A program made the translations under genes and the position numbers. DNA of 64,000 nucleotides, taken from the NCBI GenBank assembly GCA_023525715.1, contig CM042009.1, positions 128,456,145 through 128,520,144 on the forward strand, written 5' to 3'. Below, piece by piece: positions 52,741-62,836 of this stretch; within the stretch, counting starts at the first letter, position 1; the number at the start of each line of letters is the position of its first letter. The notes beneath the pieces are model-generated. The model searched no databases. It was not told the DNA's origin and saw nothing but the letters and a program-made list of their open reading frames with translations. Origin of the DNA: Cichorium intybus (taxonomy: Eukaryota > Streptophyta > Magnoliopsida > Asterales > Asteraceae).

Positions 52741-52811
52741 ATTAAATTTGCACAGTAGTCACATCACGAGCTCGTTAAGATTTAATGATTAGTTGTAAGT
52801 TCAAAGCGTTG

Positions 52812-52819
52812 TATATAAA
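52812..52819 (+). promoter_or_regulatory. Putative TATA box of the GH17 gene
   Basis: TATATAAA about 120 bp upstream of the ATG, followed by a GC-richer leader (ACACGAGCACGGCGGAGAGC) rare in this AT-rich neighbourhood. Confidence 0.6.
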
Positions 52820-52932
52820 ACCGTCCCCATTGAATTTGAATCCGCCTATTACAGCTTCAATCTACGCCGGAGACACTTCTTCAGACACACGAGCACGGCG
52901 GAGAGCGGCGGAGGCGGCGAATCTCATTTCCA

Positions 52933-54761
52933 ATGGCCGCTATCCTCTGTACACTTCTTCTCCTCATTTTTTCAAGTAATTCCTCTTTCTTTTTCTTCAA
53001 ATTTCAAGATTTCTTGAAAACTTCGGAGTTTTCTTATAAAAATGAAGAACTCATTGCATTCTTTTGTGTAAAATTTGTAATTTTTTCTGTTGGGTCCTCA
53101 GTTCAGTTCATGAATCCTCAACTTCGGTAGCAGAATACAAAATATAAACATCAAGATTCATTATTTCTTAATTTTCCGTCACCTCTTGCGCTTATTCATA
53201 GCATCGAAGCATAACTTCATAAACTTGAATGCAAAATCGATTAATTACATCATAAAAAAAGTCCCAAAAAAGCACAGGTTTCTTAGAAATCAAAAATCTT
53301 TCCAAAAGTTGTTTGAATCTGGTGCCACTGAAGCACTCTGTCACTTTCGATGAATATTCATAGCATTGAAGCACGAGTTTATGTAAAATCCTCCATTTTT
53401 TCTTCGATTCATTTGAATGAAATTTAACAAACTACTTCACAGATTTCTCAGAAGTTCGAAACTTTCTGTGAAATCATCAACTGTCCAAAAGGGGTTTTGA
53501 ATCTAGAGCCATAATTATCATCAAAACGCAAACTTTTTACCATAATCAATCCTTATTCATGAAATTCATCAATTTTTCTTGAATTTTTTCTTCCAGGATC
53601 ATTCGTCGGCACCTTCAGCCTCGGTGTCGGAATAAATTACGGACAAATCGCCAACAATCTCCCATCTCCATCCCGCGTATCAATCCTCCTCGGATCCTTA
53701 AACATTAGCAGAGTGAAGCTTTACGACGCCGACCCCAACGTCTTAACAGCATTCGCGAACACAAACATCGAATTCATCATAGGTTTAGGCAACGAATACC
53801 TTCAAAAGATGCAAGATCCTCAACACGCCCAAATCTGGATTCAACAAAAGGTACAACCGTACATTTCCCAAACCAAAATCACATGCATTACAGTCGGAAA
53901 CGAAGTTCTAGGAGGCACAGATCCTCAATTACCCTCATATCTCCTCCCCGCCATGAAAGCCATGTACCAAGCTTTAGTCAACTTAGGTCTAAGCTCCCAA
54001 GTCTACGTCACCACAGCTCATTCCCTCCAAATCTTGAAAACCTCTTTCCCACCTTCCAATGGCGCATTTCGCGACGAATTCATTCAATATATCCAACCGA
54101 TGTTAAGCTTTCACGCACAGAGTAATTCGCCATTTTTGATCAACGCGTACCCTTACTTCGCGTATAAAAACGACCCCAAAAACGTTCAAATTGAATACTT
54201 GCTTTTTGAGCCCAATTCTGGGACTGTAGATCCGAATACGAATTTGAAATACGATAACATGTTGTATGCTCAAATTGATGCTGTTTATGCGGGTATGAAG
54301 GCATTGGGTCACAGTGATGTTCAAGTAAGGATTTCTGAAACTGGTTGGCCTTCGAGAGGTGATGAAGATGAACCAGGGGCAACGGTTGGAAATGCGGGGA
54401 TTTATAATCGAAATTTGTTGCAAAGAATGCAAGAGGGACAAGGGACACCTGCCCACCCTTCACAAAAAATTGATATTTACGTTTTTGCCCTTTTTAATGA
54501 GAATATGAAGCCCGGTCCGACTTCTGAGAGGAACTATGGGTTGTATTATCCGGATGGGACTCCGGTTTATAATCTTGGTGTTCAAGGGTATCTTCCACGG
54601 ATGAGTTATTCGGCTTCGGGGAGAAATGTAAGGAAATGACGGTTTTGCCCTTGCGGTTTTCGGTTTTTTCGATTGGTTTTGACTGGATTCGTGTTGTTTT
54701 GCAGGGGTTGTGTGTCTTTTGGCTCGTTGTTTTGCTCCTTGTATCATTGGTTTTTGGTTGA
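52933..54761 (+). CDS. GH17 glucan endo-1,3-beta-glucosidase (BG14-like), likely GPI-anchored
   Basis: Hydrolyses 1,3-beta-glucans (callose) in the cell wall or at plasmodesmata. Exon 1 (52933-52975) encodes the signal peptide MAAILCTLLLLIFS. A 621-bp intron (GTAATT...TTCCAG) leads to exon 2 at 53597, where the mature domain begins GVGINYGQIANNLPSP. GH17 landmarks: VKLYDADPNVL, ITVGNEVL (acid/base Glu), INAYPYFAY, RISETGWPSRG (nucleophile Glu), YVFALFNENMKPGP and NYGLYYPDG. Read straight through, the frame stops at 54639 (361 aa). But AAT|GTAAGG at 54628 and TTTTGCAG at 54704 define a 77-bp phase-0 intron. Splicing it gives a hydrophobic tail, GLCVFWLVVLLLVSLVFG, and a stop at 54759-54761 (376 aa), a good GPI signal after SASGRN. 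No CBM43 domain. It most resembles the Arabidopsis At2g27500-type enzymes. It appears intact. Confidence 0.93.
54628..54704 (+). other. Predicted 77-bp last intron of the GH17 gene
   Basis: Consensus donor GTAAGG and acceptor TTTTGCAG in phase 0. Retention yields a short soluble C-terminus (VRK-stop); removal adds the hydrophobic tail. Confidence 0.65.
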
Positions 54762-55020
54762 AAGATGGATGGTTTTACTAACTTTACATTGAAAGGTCAA
54801 AGTTCCATCAAAAGGGTAGTCATTTAAAGGTAATGTTCCACACAAGTTTCTTTCAATTGTAAGGGCAATTTTGTCATTTCACTAGTTTCTCTTATTTTAC
54901 CTATTAATTTGCATATTATGATTTGCCATGTACTTACAAGTAGATTAAGGGCTAGAGAAGTCTTTATATGTAGTTTTTGACTAAATCCAGTACATTGCAT
55001 TATATTATTGCATTATATTA
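54762..55020 (+). other. 3' flank of the GH17 gene
   Basis: Presumed 3'UTR and downstream sequence; no canonical AATAAA is obvious nearby. TTGCATTATATTA is duplicated just before the palindrome array. Confidence 0.4.
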
Positions 55021-55021
55021 T

Positions 55022-55133
55022 AAGGTATTGGTTCGAGTCGAACCAATACCTTGTTTGCAATGTACTGGTTTGAGTCAAACCAATATGTTGCGGTTTTTTT
55101 TGTCAAGATATTGGTTTGAATCAAACTGATATC
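55022..55133. repeat. Three successive palindromes (ATTGGTTNGANTCNAACCAAT)
   Basis: First: AAGGTATTGGTTCGA and its exact complement TCGAACCAATACCTT around a single G (55022-55053). Second: ACTGGTTTGAGTCAAACCAAT (55064-55084). Third: GATATTGGTTTGAATCAAAC then TGATATC (55107-55133). The units lie 40-45 bp apart. Confidence 0.9.
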
Positions 55134-57176
55134 TTCTAAGACCACCACGCATATTGATACACAACTTGCAATTTATGTGGCCAACCACAAATACCGTATT
55201 TGAATTTGAAAGTTCTGTTATACGTTAGATAAGTTTTAATAATACAAGCAAACTTAATAAATTGTATAAAATAGAGATCACCACTTGCAATCATGCATTT
55301 TAGAATCTTGCTTTACACAAAATTCTTATTGTCTTCAAGTATACAAAAGTCCAGGTATAAAAATGCAACTTTTTATATCCATTTTTGCCGTCCTTTTAAA
55401 TAAATAAATAAATAATATAATAATAATAATAATAAATTTAAAAAAATAATCTGACCATATTGCCATTGTACTTTGCAGAAGAATATAGGCGTCGGAAAAT
55501 CCATCACTTCTGCCACCATCTACCGCTCAAGACCACCAAGAACCACCACTCCAATTCCTTTGTGACAAAATCGTAATTTACCAAAATGTATTTAGAATTT
55601 TCTTTAAAATACATAGGACATTCATCAAGAAGAATTATTTACAGTAAGGTTACATTTGCAAGGAAATGGGTAATTCTTATTCAATTTTTCTTCACATTAG
55701 GATTACATTTTATATACTTTCTTTAGGTTATTATTTTCTTTTTGGCGACGGACTTCTGATAGAGTTTTGACACTGTTGAGGATGATGTATATATTTATGC
55801 AAAATTGAAATGAATAAATTTATAGATCTGTTGGTGGTTACGATATAAAATTCGTGGAATTAACATTCCAATAATATCATTTAAATTAAACTTCGTAAAT
55901 TTACAAATTGTAATAATGGTGTTATACAACTTTTTTGATTAATTGTGACTCAAGAGATATTATTTTCAATGAATGGACTCCATCACTCCACAATGGTGTT
56001 TAATGTGCATTAATTTTTCAATGAATGGACTCCATAATGGTGTTGCTTCACCTCTCAACTTCACAAGTCATTACCATTTGTTTTTCATGATGGTTTTTAA
56101 TGTGCATTATGTAGTTGTACAGTACATTTACTCAATGCATGATCAATTATTGTTAAACCGCCATTTTTAACAAACCTATTTGTTGCTTCAAGTTAATTTG
56201 TTCAACAACTTTCATCTTTTACAATCATTTTTTTCTTCTTTAAGCCAAAGTAAATAAGATTATTTATAAGAATCTTTTTTTACGGCGGATCAATCAAATT
56301 TTCACGATAAAATAAACATGTTTTTTTTTTTAAATGTCATATCACATATATATTTCGATTTTCAAGATTTTTCTAGTTATGAAGTATAAGAACAAAAAAT
56401 GAAGTATAAGAACCCGATTGTATTTTTTGGATCCGTAAAATTATATATAAATTTATTATTCTTTGAAAGGATTCATATATCGAAAGAATCCATATTTATA
56501 TTTGGCTAAGCATTGGTACTTTTTCTAGGATGTATAAAAGACTATTATATACAAGAGTACTTTACCTCTTATTTTTGCTAATTTTCCTTATTTTATTATG
56601 TGAATTAATATTTAATTCGCTAATGAATAATATATCTTTGAAACTTTATGACATTATTTTATGTTGTTTGCTTATACTTTCACGTTAAAGCTATAGAACT
56701 TTTGACAGAGTTTATAAAAGAATTATTTTATTTATCGTATATAGTATTAGTATATGTATTACCCGAGAATTAATCATCAAACAATTCAGCCACTTTTCCG
56801 AATCTAAGAAGTCATTGGCTCATTGCTAACAGCTGATTGAAAGATGAGCAATATAGTAATCGTCGGAAAAAAAAATACAAAGGGTTGTGGATTACGTATT
56901 AATGTGTTAACAGTAATCAAAAGGTATTTTTTTTTTTCTTGTTTTTTATCTAAAAGTATTTCAAAATTTGTTAAGGCACAACTCACTACAAAAACAAATT
57001 GAAAGCTACAAAAAGAAGTAATTGTTGGGATCCAAGCATCAGCATGCGGGTCCCGTGGAGATCAGATCATGTGAGGTTTGAAGAACGTGAATGGTAAGCA
57101 TGTGTATGTGTCAATTCCAGTTAATGAAGCTGACATGCGCCCCCTACCACCCCACCCTCCCCCTTCCCCACAAAAA

Positions 57177-57180
<4 letters not shown>
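55134..57180. other. Intergenic stretch, no gene recognised
   Basis: AT-rich, with (AAT/TAA)n around 55401-55435 and a duplicated phrase TTCAATGAATGGACTCCAT (55968 and 56018). A frame at 55973-56170 covers this repeat and is not convincing. CACTACAAAAAC at 56985 could be a CACTA-type left terminus, but its inner sequence does not match the right end at 61595. Confidence 0.45.

Positions 57181-57215
<35 letters not shown>
57181..57215. repeat. (TA)17 followed by a TA-flanked element end
   Basis: A short TA tract is followed by GGAAGGGTTCAAATGAGAACC and GAGAACCGTGAGAACCAATC. This resembles the right terminus of the 38075-41900 element (TCAAATGGGAACC) and is probably one end of a related element. 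Confidence 0.6.
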
Positions 57216-57217
<2 letters not shown>

Positions 57218-57409
57218 AAGGGTTCAAATGAGAACCATTAAAAAATTGAGAACCGTGAGAACCAATCTCGACCCGTGACGCAATGCATCGGAGGGTTGTA
57301 TATATAAGATGTTTAACCAATGTGAACGCGTTGTAGACGATCAAACCTCATAACCCTTTGATCAACATCAATGGATACCTATTTCGCACTAAATGGATAC
57401 CTATTTCGC

Positions 57410-58146
57410 ACTAAAGATCGTGAAGGTAAAGTTTACCAGAATAGTGGGGTTGGTGTAGAGGCAACTAACATGCACATTTCTAAAAAAGGTGTAACCTTTG
57501 GCCAAAAATATTATTATGGGGTTTAAGAGAGATATGGGTACTAGTTTATCATATTAGAAAATACCCCTTTTCATGTGCGACTGGGTAGATAATAAGAATG
57601 GTGTCAAACAAGATACTATTGGTTACCGGTGGCGGATCCAGGAATTATCACTAGGGGTGCAAAAAAAATTTTCCGGAATGTAAATGGTGCACTTATAGAA
57701 AAAAGGGTGCACTTTTGTGGGTAATTGATCAAAATCCAAAGTTTAAGTTAATTAGTGGGTGTCATTTTTTTCCGAGGGGGTGCAACGTACTAGAAATTTT
57801 TTTTTTTTTTTACAAAGGCCCGCAAAAGTTGAGCCGGTGCACAGCCCCCTCCTTGCTCTATACTGGATCCGCCACTGTTGGTTACACCTTGGTTGAACTT
57901 GGTATAATTGGCCACAAGGATGATCCTTTCATAATGGCGTCACAAGTAATACAAGTATTTTATGTGAAAGATCAGCTTGATAAAAATAAGTTCATTGTCT
58001 TTATTGCACCTCCCAAAAACTACAGTGATACATATGACGATGGCGATGAGAAATTGAGTACTGTAATTCTTCCTCAGCATAATAACATATTGTCAAAAGT
58101 ACCTCAAAGTGACTTGGGAAGGGAATCCCCCAATGATTACTTTTAG
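57410..58146 (+). pseudogene. CACTA transposase C-terminal part (DUF4216), interrupted by a MITE
   Basis: Before the MITE: KVYQNSGVGVEATNMHISKK and QKYYYGV, then CDWVDNKNGVKQDT. After the MITE: IGYTLVELGIIGHKDDPFI continuing into MASQVIQVFYVKDQLDK, FIVFIAPPKNYSDTYDD and LGRESPNDYF, then a stop. This is the DUF4216 module at the C-terminus of En/Spm-type transposases. A stop follows YYYGV, and the 251-bp MITE at 57627-57877 splits the domain between QDT and IGYT. The upstream catalytic domain is missing. Its role in the family is not precisely known; it accompanies DNA transposition. Confidence 0.85.
57627..57877. mobile_element. hAT-type MITE, 251 bp, with 8-bp target duplication
   Basis: TTGGTTAC flanks both sides (57619-57626 and 57878-57885). 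The ends are CGGTGGCGGATCCAG and, inverted, CAGTGGCGGATCCAG. There is a T15-type run inside. Precise removal restores the DUF4216 frame. Confidence 0.92.
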
Positions 58147-58149
58147 ACC

Positions 58150-59440
58150 GATTGTGAGGGTATAATTATAAATAAAGTGGTACGTAACGCCAAATGAATT
58201 TGTACAAATTTTTTGTATAATTTGTACTCTTGAAACAATGTATATAATTGGTTATCAATATAAATATGATGTCTTATGGTCAAGTTTTCTGTTTGTGTGT
58301 TATTGTTTTCTGTTTTATCATGACAATTGTTTATTTTTTGACAAGCATAAAAAATTAAAACTTCACCATAGAATTCTTATAGTTATTTGTTTTATTTTTC
58401 CTTTACTAAACGGCTAACACAATTCCACCTTTTTATTTATTTTTTATTTTTTTATTTTTTATTACCTTACTCCAAAATATAATTAAATGTCAACTAATAT
58501 AAAATATAATTAAATGTGATAAAATGTTAAAGTAATACCAAATTACGTAAATTATGTTGAAGATAATGATTCGTATCCGTCAAATGCTTGCAGAATGTAT
58601 TAATGACCATTACATCAGTCTTTTCATATGGACTTTCAGTTTACTCTTATTTAATAACCTGCAAAACATTTATTCTACAACTCCGTTTCCGATCAAAAAC
58701 CACCTGCGTAATCTTCCACTTGAAAATCATGACAGGAATCAACAACAAATGGAGGATTAGATATTCAAGTTCAAATTTGGACCTTTCTGAAGAATACGAC
58801 TTCTACAATGTCATGTTTTTCAGCCTCAAAGTCATTCATGCAGAAGATCTACAGCTGGATATTGTTGCACTAGTCGCCTCTTCGTCTCCGCAAATCCTGA
58901 TTTCTCTGAAAATGTGGTAAGTTTCTGCTTAAACTCGATTAATATTGATGGATATTGTTTCTCTACTCGCTTCATCTATTTGCATTTTTTTCGCTAAACA
59001 GTTCGAAGGGCCTTATGCAAATGTGTGATAGAAAAAGGAAGGATGGGGACCGAGAAGAGAACGGCCTGCTCGGCCAGCTGGCGGTCCCAATGATAGGCGG
59101 AGACCGGGTGGACCGTATACCATCACTAGCAAAGGTTGGATCTATTCACGTCTGATGAACAAGAGATTCTTGCTGATATTGAGTCCATTATGCAATCTCT
59201 CCGAAAGCAAGAGCACACCACTAAGAGGGTAATTGGATCTCAATCTGGCCAAGACCGGGTAGATGTTTTTGGTAACTGAATCTTAATTTGCACAATTTTT
59301 GGGGTACAACCTTCACTTCATTCTACACCTAGAAAGTTGATGATCCATTTGAAGACGATTAGATTATTAGAAATTTTTGGAAATTGTATAGTCTATAGAA
59401 ATTTCAATGTTGAAACAATGTTTATATTTGCTTATCAATA
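58150..59440. other. 3' non-coding part of the CACTA remnant, unassigned frames
   Basis: Short frames at 58554-58760, 58588-58920 and 58955-59155 are not recognised. In 59135-59280 the reading SDEQEILADIESIMQSLRKQ is coil-like and could be the end of a second CACTA gene (TNPA-like). That is a guess. Confidence 0.3.
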
Positions 59441-59441
59441 T

Positions 59442-59445
<4 letters not shown>

Positions 59446-59498
<53 letters not shown>

Positions 59499-59604
59499 CA
59501 TACATACATACATGCATGCATGCGTACGTACGTACGTACGTACGTACGTACGTACATACATACATACATACATACATACATACATACATACATACATACA
59601 TACA

Positions 59605-59685
<81 letters not shown>
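59446..59685. repeat. Compound microsatellite (TA)n(CATA)n(CGTA)n(CATA)n(TA)n(TGTA)n
   Basis: In order: TA to 59495, CATA to 59511, CATGCATGCATG, about eight CGTA units (59523-59554), about nineteen CATA units (to 59632), TA (to 59672) and TGTATGTATGTA. The Thr/Tyr/His/Val repeat frames are artefacts. Confidence 0.95.
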
Positions 59686-59687
<2 letters not shown>

Positions 59688-59933
59688 ATATAGAGTCATA
59701 TTTGGCATACGTGATTGTATTTACGTATGTGTAATTGTATTTACCCTTCATTCTACACCTGGAAAACAGAGTAATTGTGTTGTTTAGTACAACTGACTTT
59801 AAACTTACTACCATTTATAACAATCAACTTTCATATTTGACATCTTTAAAGTTAGGGGCAAAATTGTAAAAAGTTGTGAGTACTAAATACGAATCTTTCA
59901 AGAATTGGTTATTTAAATTCAGTACATTTAATA

Positions 59934-61340
59934 TGTGGCCAATTGTTTGTTTCTAGACACACGTAAGAAATTAAAACGTGACCATAGAATGGTTATATTT
60001 ACTGGTTTTTGTTTTCATGTACTAAGTGGCTAACCCAATCTATGGACACAAAAAAATCATTTATGTGGCCAAATCATTTCATTCCTTATTACCAGTTATA
60101 TAATTATATACAATTTTGGACACATATAATCACGTATACCGTGACCATATAATACTTACACTCAAAATATTTCTCTTTTATCATGACAATTGTTTGTTTT
60201 TAGACACACATAAGATATTACGACATGACCATAACATGGTTATACTTACTTACTTGTATTTGATTCTTTAAATAAGGGGCTGTTTGGATGTGCTTATAAA
60301 ATCAACTTATTGGCTTCTTCACTTTTTGAAAAAGTCATAAGTCATAAGTAAGGGCCCCTTTACTTATTAAAAACTGCTTATTTGCCCTTGCTTATGGCTT
60401 ATGACTTTTCCAAAAAGCCAATAAGCCAATACACTGATTTTATAAGCACATTATACAGCCCCTAAGTGTTCAAACGGTAACCTATGGACACACAAAATCA
60501 TTATGTGGCCATATGTACTCGATTTTACCTTAATTGAAATCACTTCATTCTTTAGACACGTATAATAAAGTAATCCATGACCATATAATACGTATACTCA
60601 CAACGCTCCTATTTTATCATGACGATTGTTTGTTTTGTGAGACGCATAAAAATTAATACGTGACCATATAATGGTTATAGTAACGTGTTTTTGTTTCCCT
60701 TTACTAAGTGGCTAACCCAATCCTATGGACACACAAAAAAATCATTTATGTTGCCAAATCATTTCATTCCTTATGTTCATTTAATTATATTATATACAAT
60801 TTTATACACATATAATCACGTATACCGTGACCATATAATACTTACGCTCACAACATTTCTCTTTTATCATGACAATTGTTTGTTTTTAGACACACATAAT
60901 ATTTTACGACGTGACCATAACATGGTTATACTTACTTGTATTTGATTCTTTAAGTAAGTGTCTAAACGCTATCTTATGGACACACAAAATCATTTATGTG
61001 GCCATATGTACTCGATTTTACCTTCATTGAAATCAAGTTATTCTTTTAGACACGTACAATAAAGTATGTCATGACCATATAAAGACTTATACTCACAACT
61101 TTTCTCTTTTATCATAACAATTCTTTGTTTTTGACACGCATAAAAAATTAAGACGTGACCATAGAATTCTTATAGTTGCTTATTTTGTTTCTTTTACTAA
61201 GTAGCTAATAAGAAACTATCCTATGGTCACACGAAATCAATTATGTGGCCGTATATACTCGATTTTAGACACATAACAACTATTTTATGTGACCATATAT
61301 GCATCTTTCGTCTCATAAAAAAACCATCACAAAATTTTTC
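59934..61340. repeat. CACTA subterminal repeats, unit about 500 bp with GTGACCATA motifs
   Basis: Blocks recur with period about 495-500 bp once the MITE is discounted (for example GACCATATAATACTTA at 60141 and 60828, GACCATAACATGGTTATACT at 60225 and 60914, ATTATGTGGCCATATGTACT-type at 60500 and 60990). The motif CGTGACCATA(T/G/A) occurs at least ten times. Such subterminal arrays bind TNPA-type proteins in En/Spm elements. Confidence 0.85.
60276..60462. mobile_element. Tourist-type MITE, 187 bp, TSD TAA
   Basis: GGGGCTGTTTGGATGTGC at the left; ...GCACATTATACAGCCCC at the right. The TAA duplications lie at 60273-60275 and 60463-60465. The empty site is visible in the next repeat unit (TTTAAGTAAGTGTCTAAACG near 60947), which confirms the borders. 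The interior contains facing AAGTCATAAGTCATAAGTAA / TTATGGCTTATGACTT repeats. Confidence 0.92.
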
Positions 61341-61595
61341 CTTCTTTTAATAAAAACTATGGCCGTTGGTGATATGTGGCCACATTGTTTGATTGTGCGT
61401 CGTAAAAAGGTAACGTCTGATGTTAAATTGTTATCAACGATTACAATCTACACACCAACGGTCACGCTTATTGCTGTAAAGTGTAACTAAAAATAGTCTA
61501 AAAGTTTTTACCTGACCTTTAGTCACGCAAAAAATTGAAAGTGTGACTGAGCGGTTTCAGAAAAGGTTTGACCGTAGATTATTTTTGTACTAGTG

Positions 61596-62836
61596 AATAG
61601 CATATTTATAACAACAACATAGTTTAGAAAACAAGAATAGCAACCATTATGACATCTCAACAATAACATCCACATAGTTTGCAAATTTTCTTTTTTTACT
61701 CAAACTACTTTTACTTCATGTAGGTAGTATATATATTAATAAATAACAAAAAGGTCCAATAGTAACAACTTTTACTTCTTAAGATATGTGTGCTAAAAAC
61801 ACACTAAGTGTTCATTTCCACGAGATATCGACCCTTTATGTTTACATATTGCTCATAAATCTAAATAGCACTTACAATCATTTGCATAGGTGGAACATGT
61901 TACAAGTTGACTCAATCTACCAGCTGAGATCCCTAACGGAATCCCAAAGTCAAAATTTACACCTCTCTATAATATTTAACAATTTACACCTCTATAATAT
62001 TTAACAATTAAGGAATATTAAGTTGATAGCAATGCACGTCGAAGGTTTTCGGCTTACCTTGTGTATGTTTGCTACGCATGCACCTCTAACATCCTTAATT
62101 CTTCACATCACACTATATTATCAATATCACTATGTTAGTAACGTACTAAATGGTTATAAAATCACAAAAGGTTAAAAAATCAAACCATATTTTGGTGGTG
62201 TTACAATTGTTAAACTAGAACCCGATGATAATACATAAATCCAGGCATCTAAAACGCAAATTGTAGCTCCAAGCAAAACCACATGCCATCTCCTCACTCG
62301 TATCCTCCGAGCAAAACAATTCTTAGCATAATTTAAAATACTAAATAACATTGAATAAGTAGATATAAAACCAAATTGATCCAATATGTTAAATGATTCA
62401 AACGTAACTTGGAACACTTGAAAAAGCACATATCGGCAAAATGTTATTACAAAGTATTAGTAAACTAGGAATTTTGTTAAGTAGACATACAAACCATATG
62501 ATCCAACATGCTAAGTAATCAAAGCACATCTTTAATTCTTTTTGAAAAAAAATACATATCCCAAGCTGCGTTCGTGATGTTCAGTAAATTAAATAGAATA
62601 TTTTAGTAACAACATTAATGATTGATATATGTACAAACAAATTTTCACATATACGATATAACACGCAATAAAGTCTTGTTAAACCTAGAGCTACAAAGAA
62701 ACAAACACTTTTAACAACCCATGAAATGCATCAAAGTCTACAATCATTTCATTCCCATGTTTACATCTTAATTCACTCAAATAAATCCTCCCAAAAAAAA
62801 AAAAAAAAGGTAAAAGTAACAAAGTTTTACATTTGC
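61596..62836. other. Stretch between the CACTA end and the calcium-binding protein gene
   Basis: AT-rich. It has a small duplication (AATTTACACCTCTNTATAATA at 61955 and 61980), a diverged duplication around 62380-62560 (AAACGTAACTTGGAACACTT / AAAGCACATCTTTAATTCTT region) and an A-run at 62791-62806. The last 130 bp probably hold the 3'UTR of the minus-strand gene. No other gene is seen. Confidence 0.45.

Larger units (their letters stand above)
57400..61595 (+). mobile_element. CACTA (En/Spm) transposon remnant, right part
   Basis: The right end reads, on the complementary strand, CACTAGTACAAAAATAATC, a CACTA terminus, closing at 61595. It is preceded by a long subterminal region rich in repeated GTGACCATA / TGGCCA motifs and by a DUF4216 reading frame, the normal 3' domain of the CACTA TNP2-type transposase. 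The left end and the main transposase (Transposase_21) are not in this copy or not recognisable. Two MITEs are nested in it. Confidence 0.75.

Noticed and set aside
55022..55133. CRISPR-like repeat array
   Set aside because: Only three diverging palindromes, a eukaryotic context, and no uniform spacers.
56985..57000. CACTACAAAAAC as the left end of the CACTA remnant
   Set aside because: Inner sequence does not match the right end, the 3-bp flanks differ (ACT versus AAT), and the motif is short enough to occur by chance.
59367..59787. Frames of Tyr-Ile-His-Thr / Met-Tyr-Val-Cys repeats
   Set aside because: Translation of the CATA/CGTA/TA compound microsatellite.
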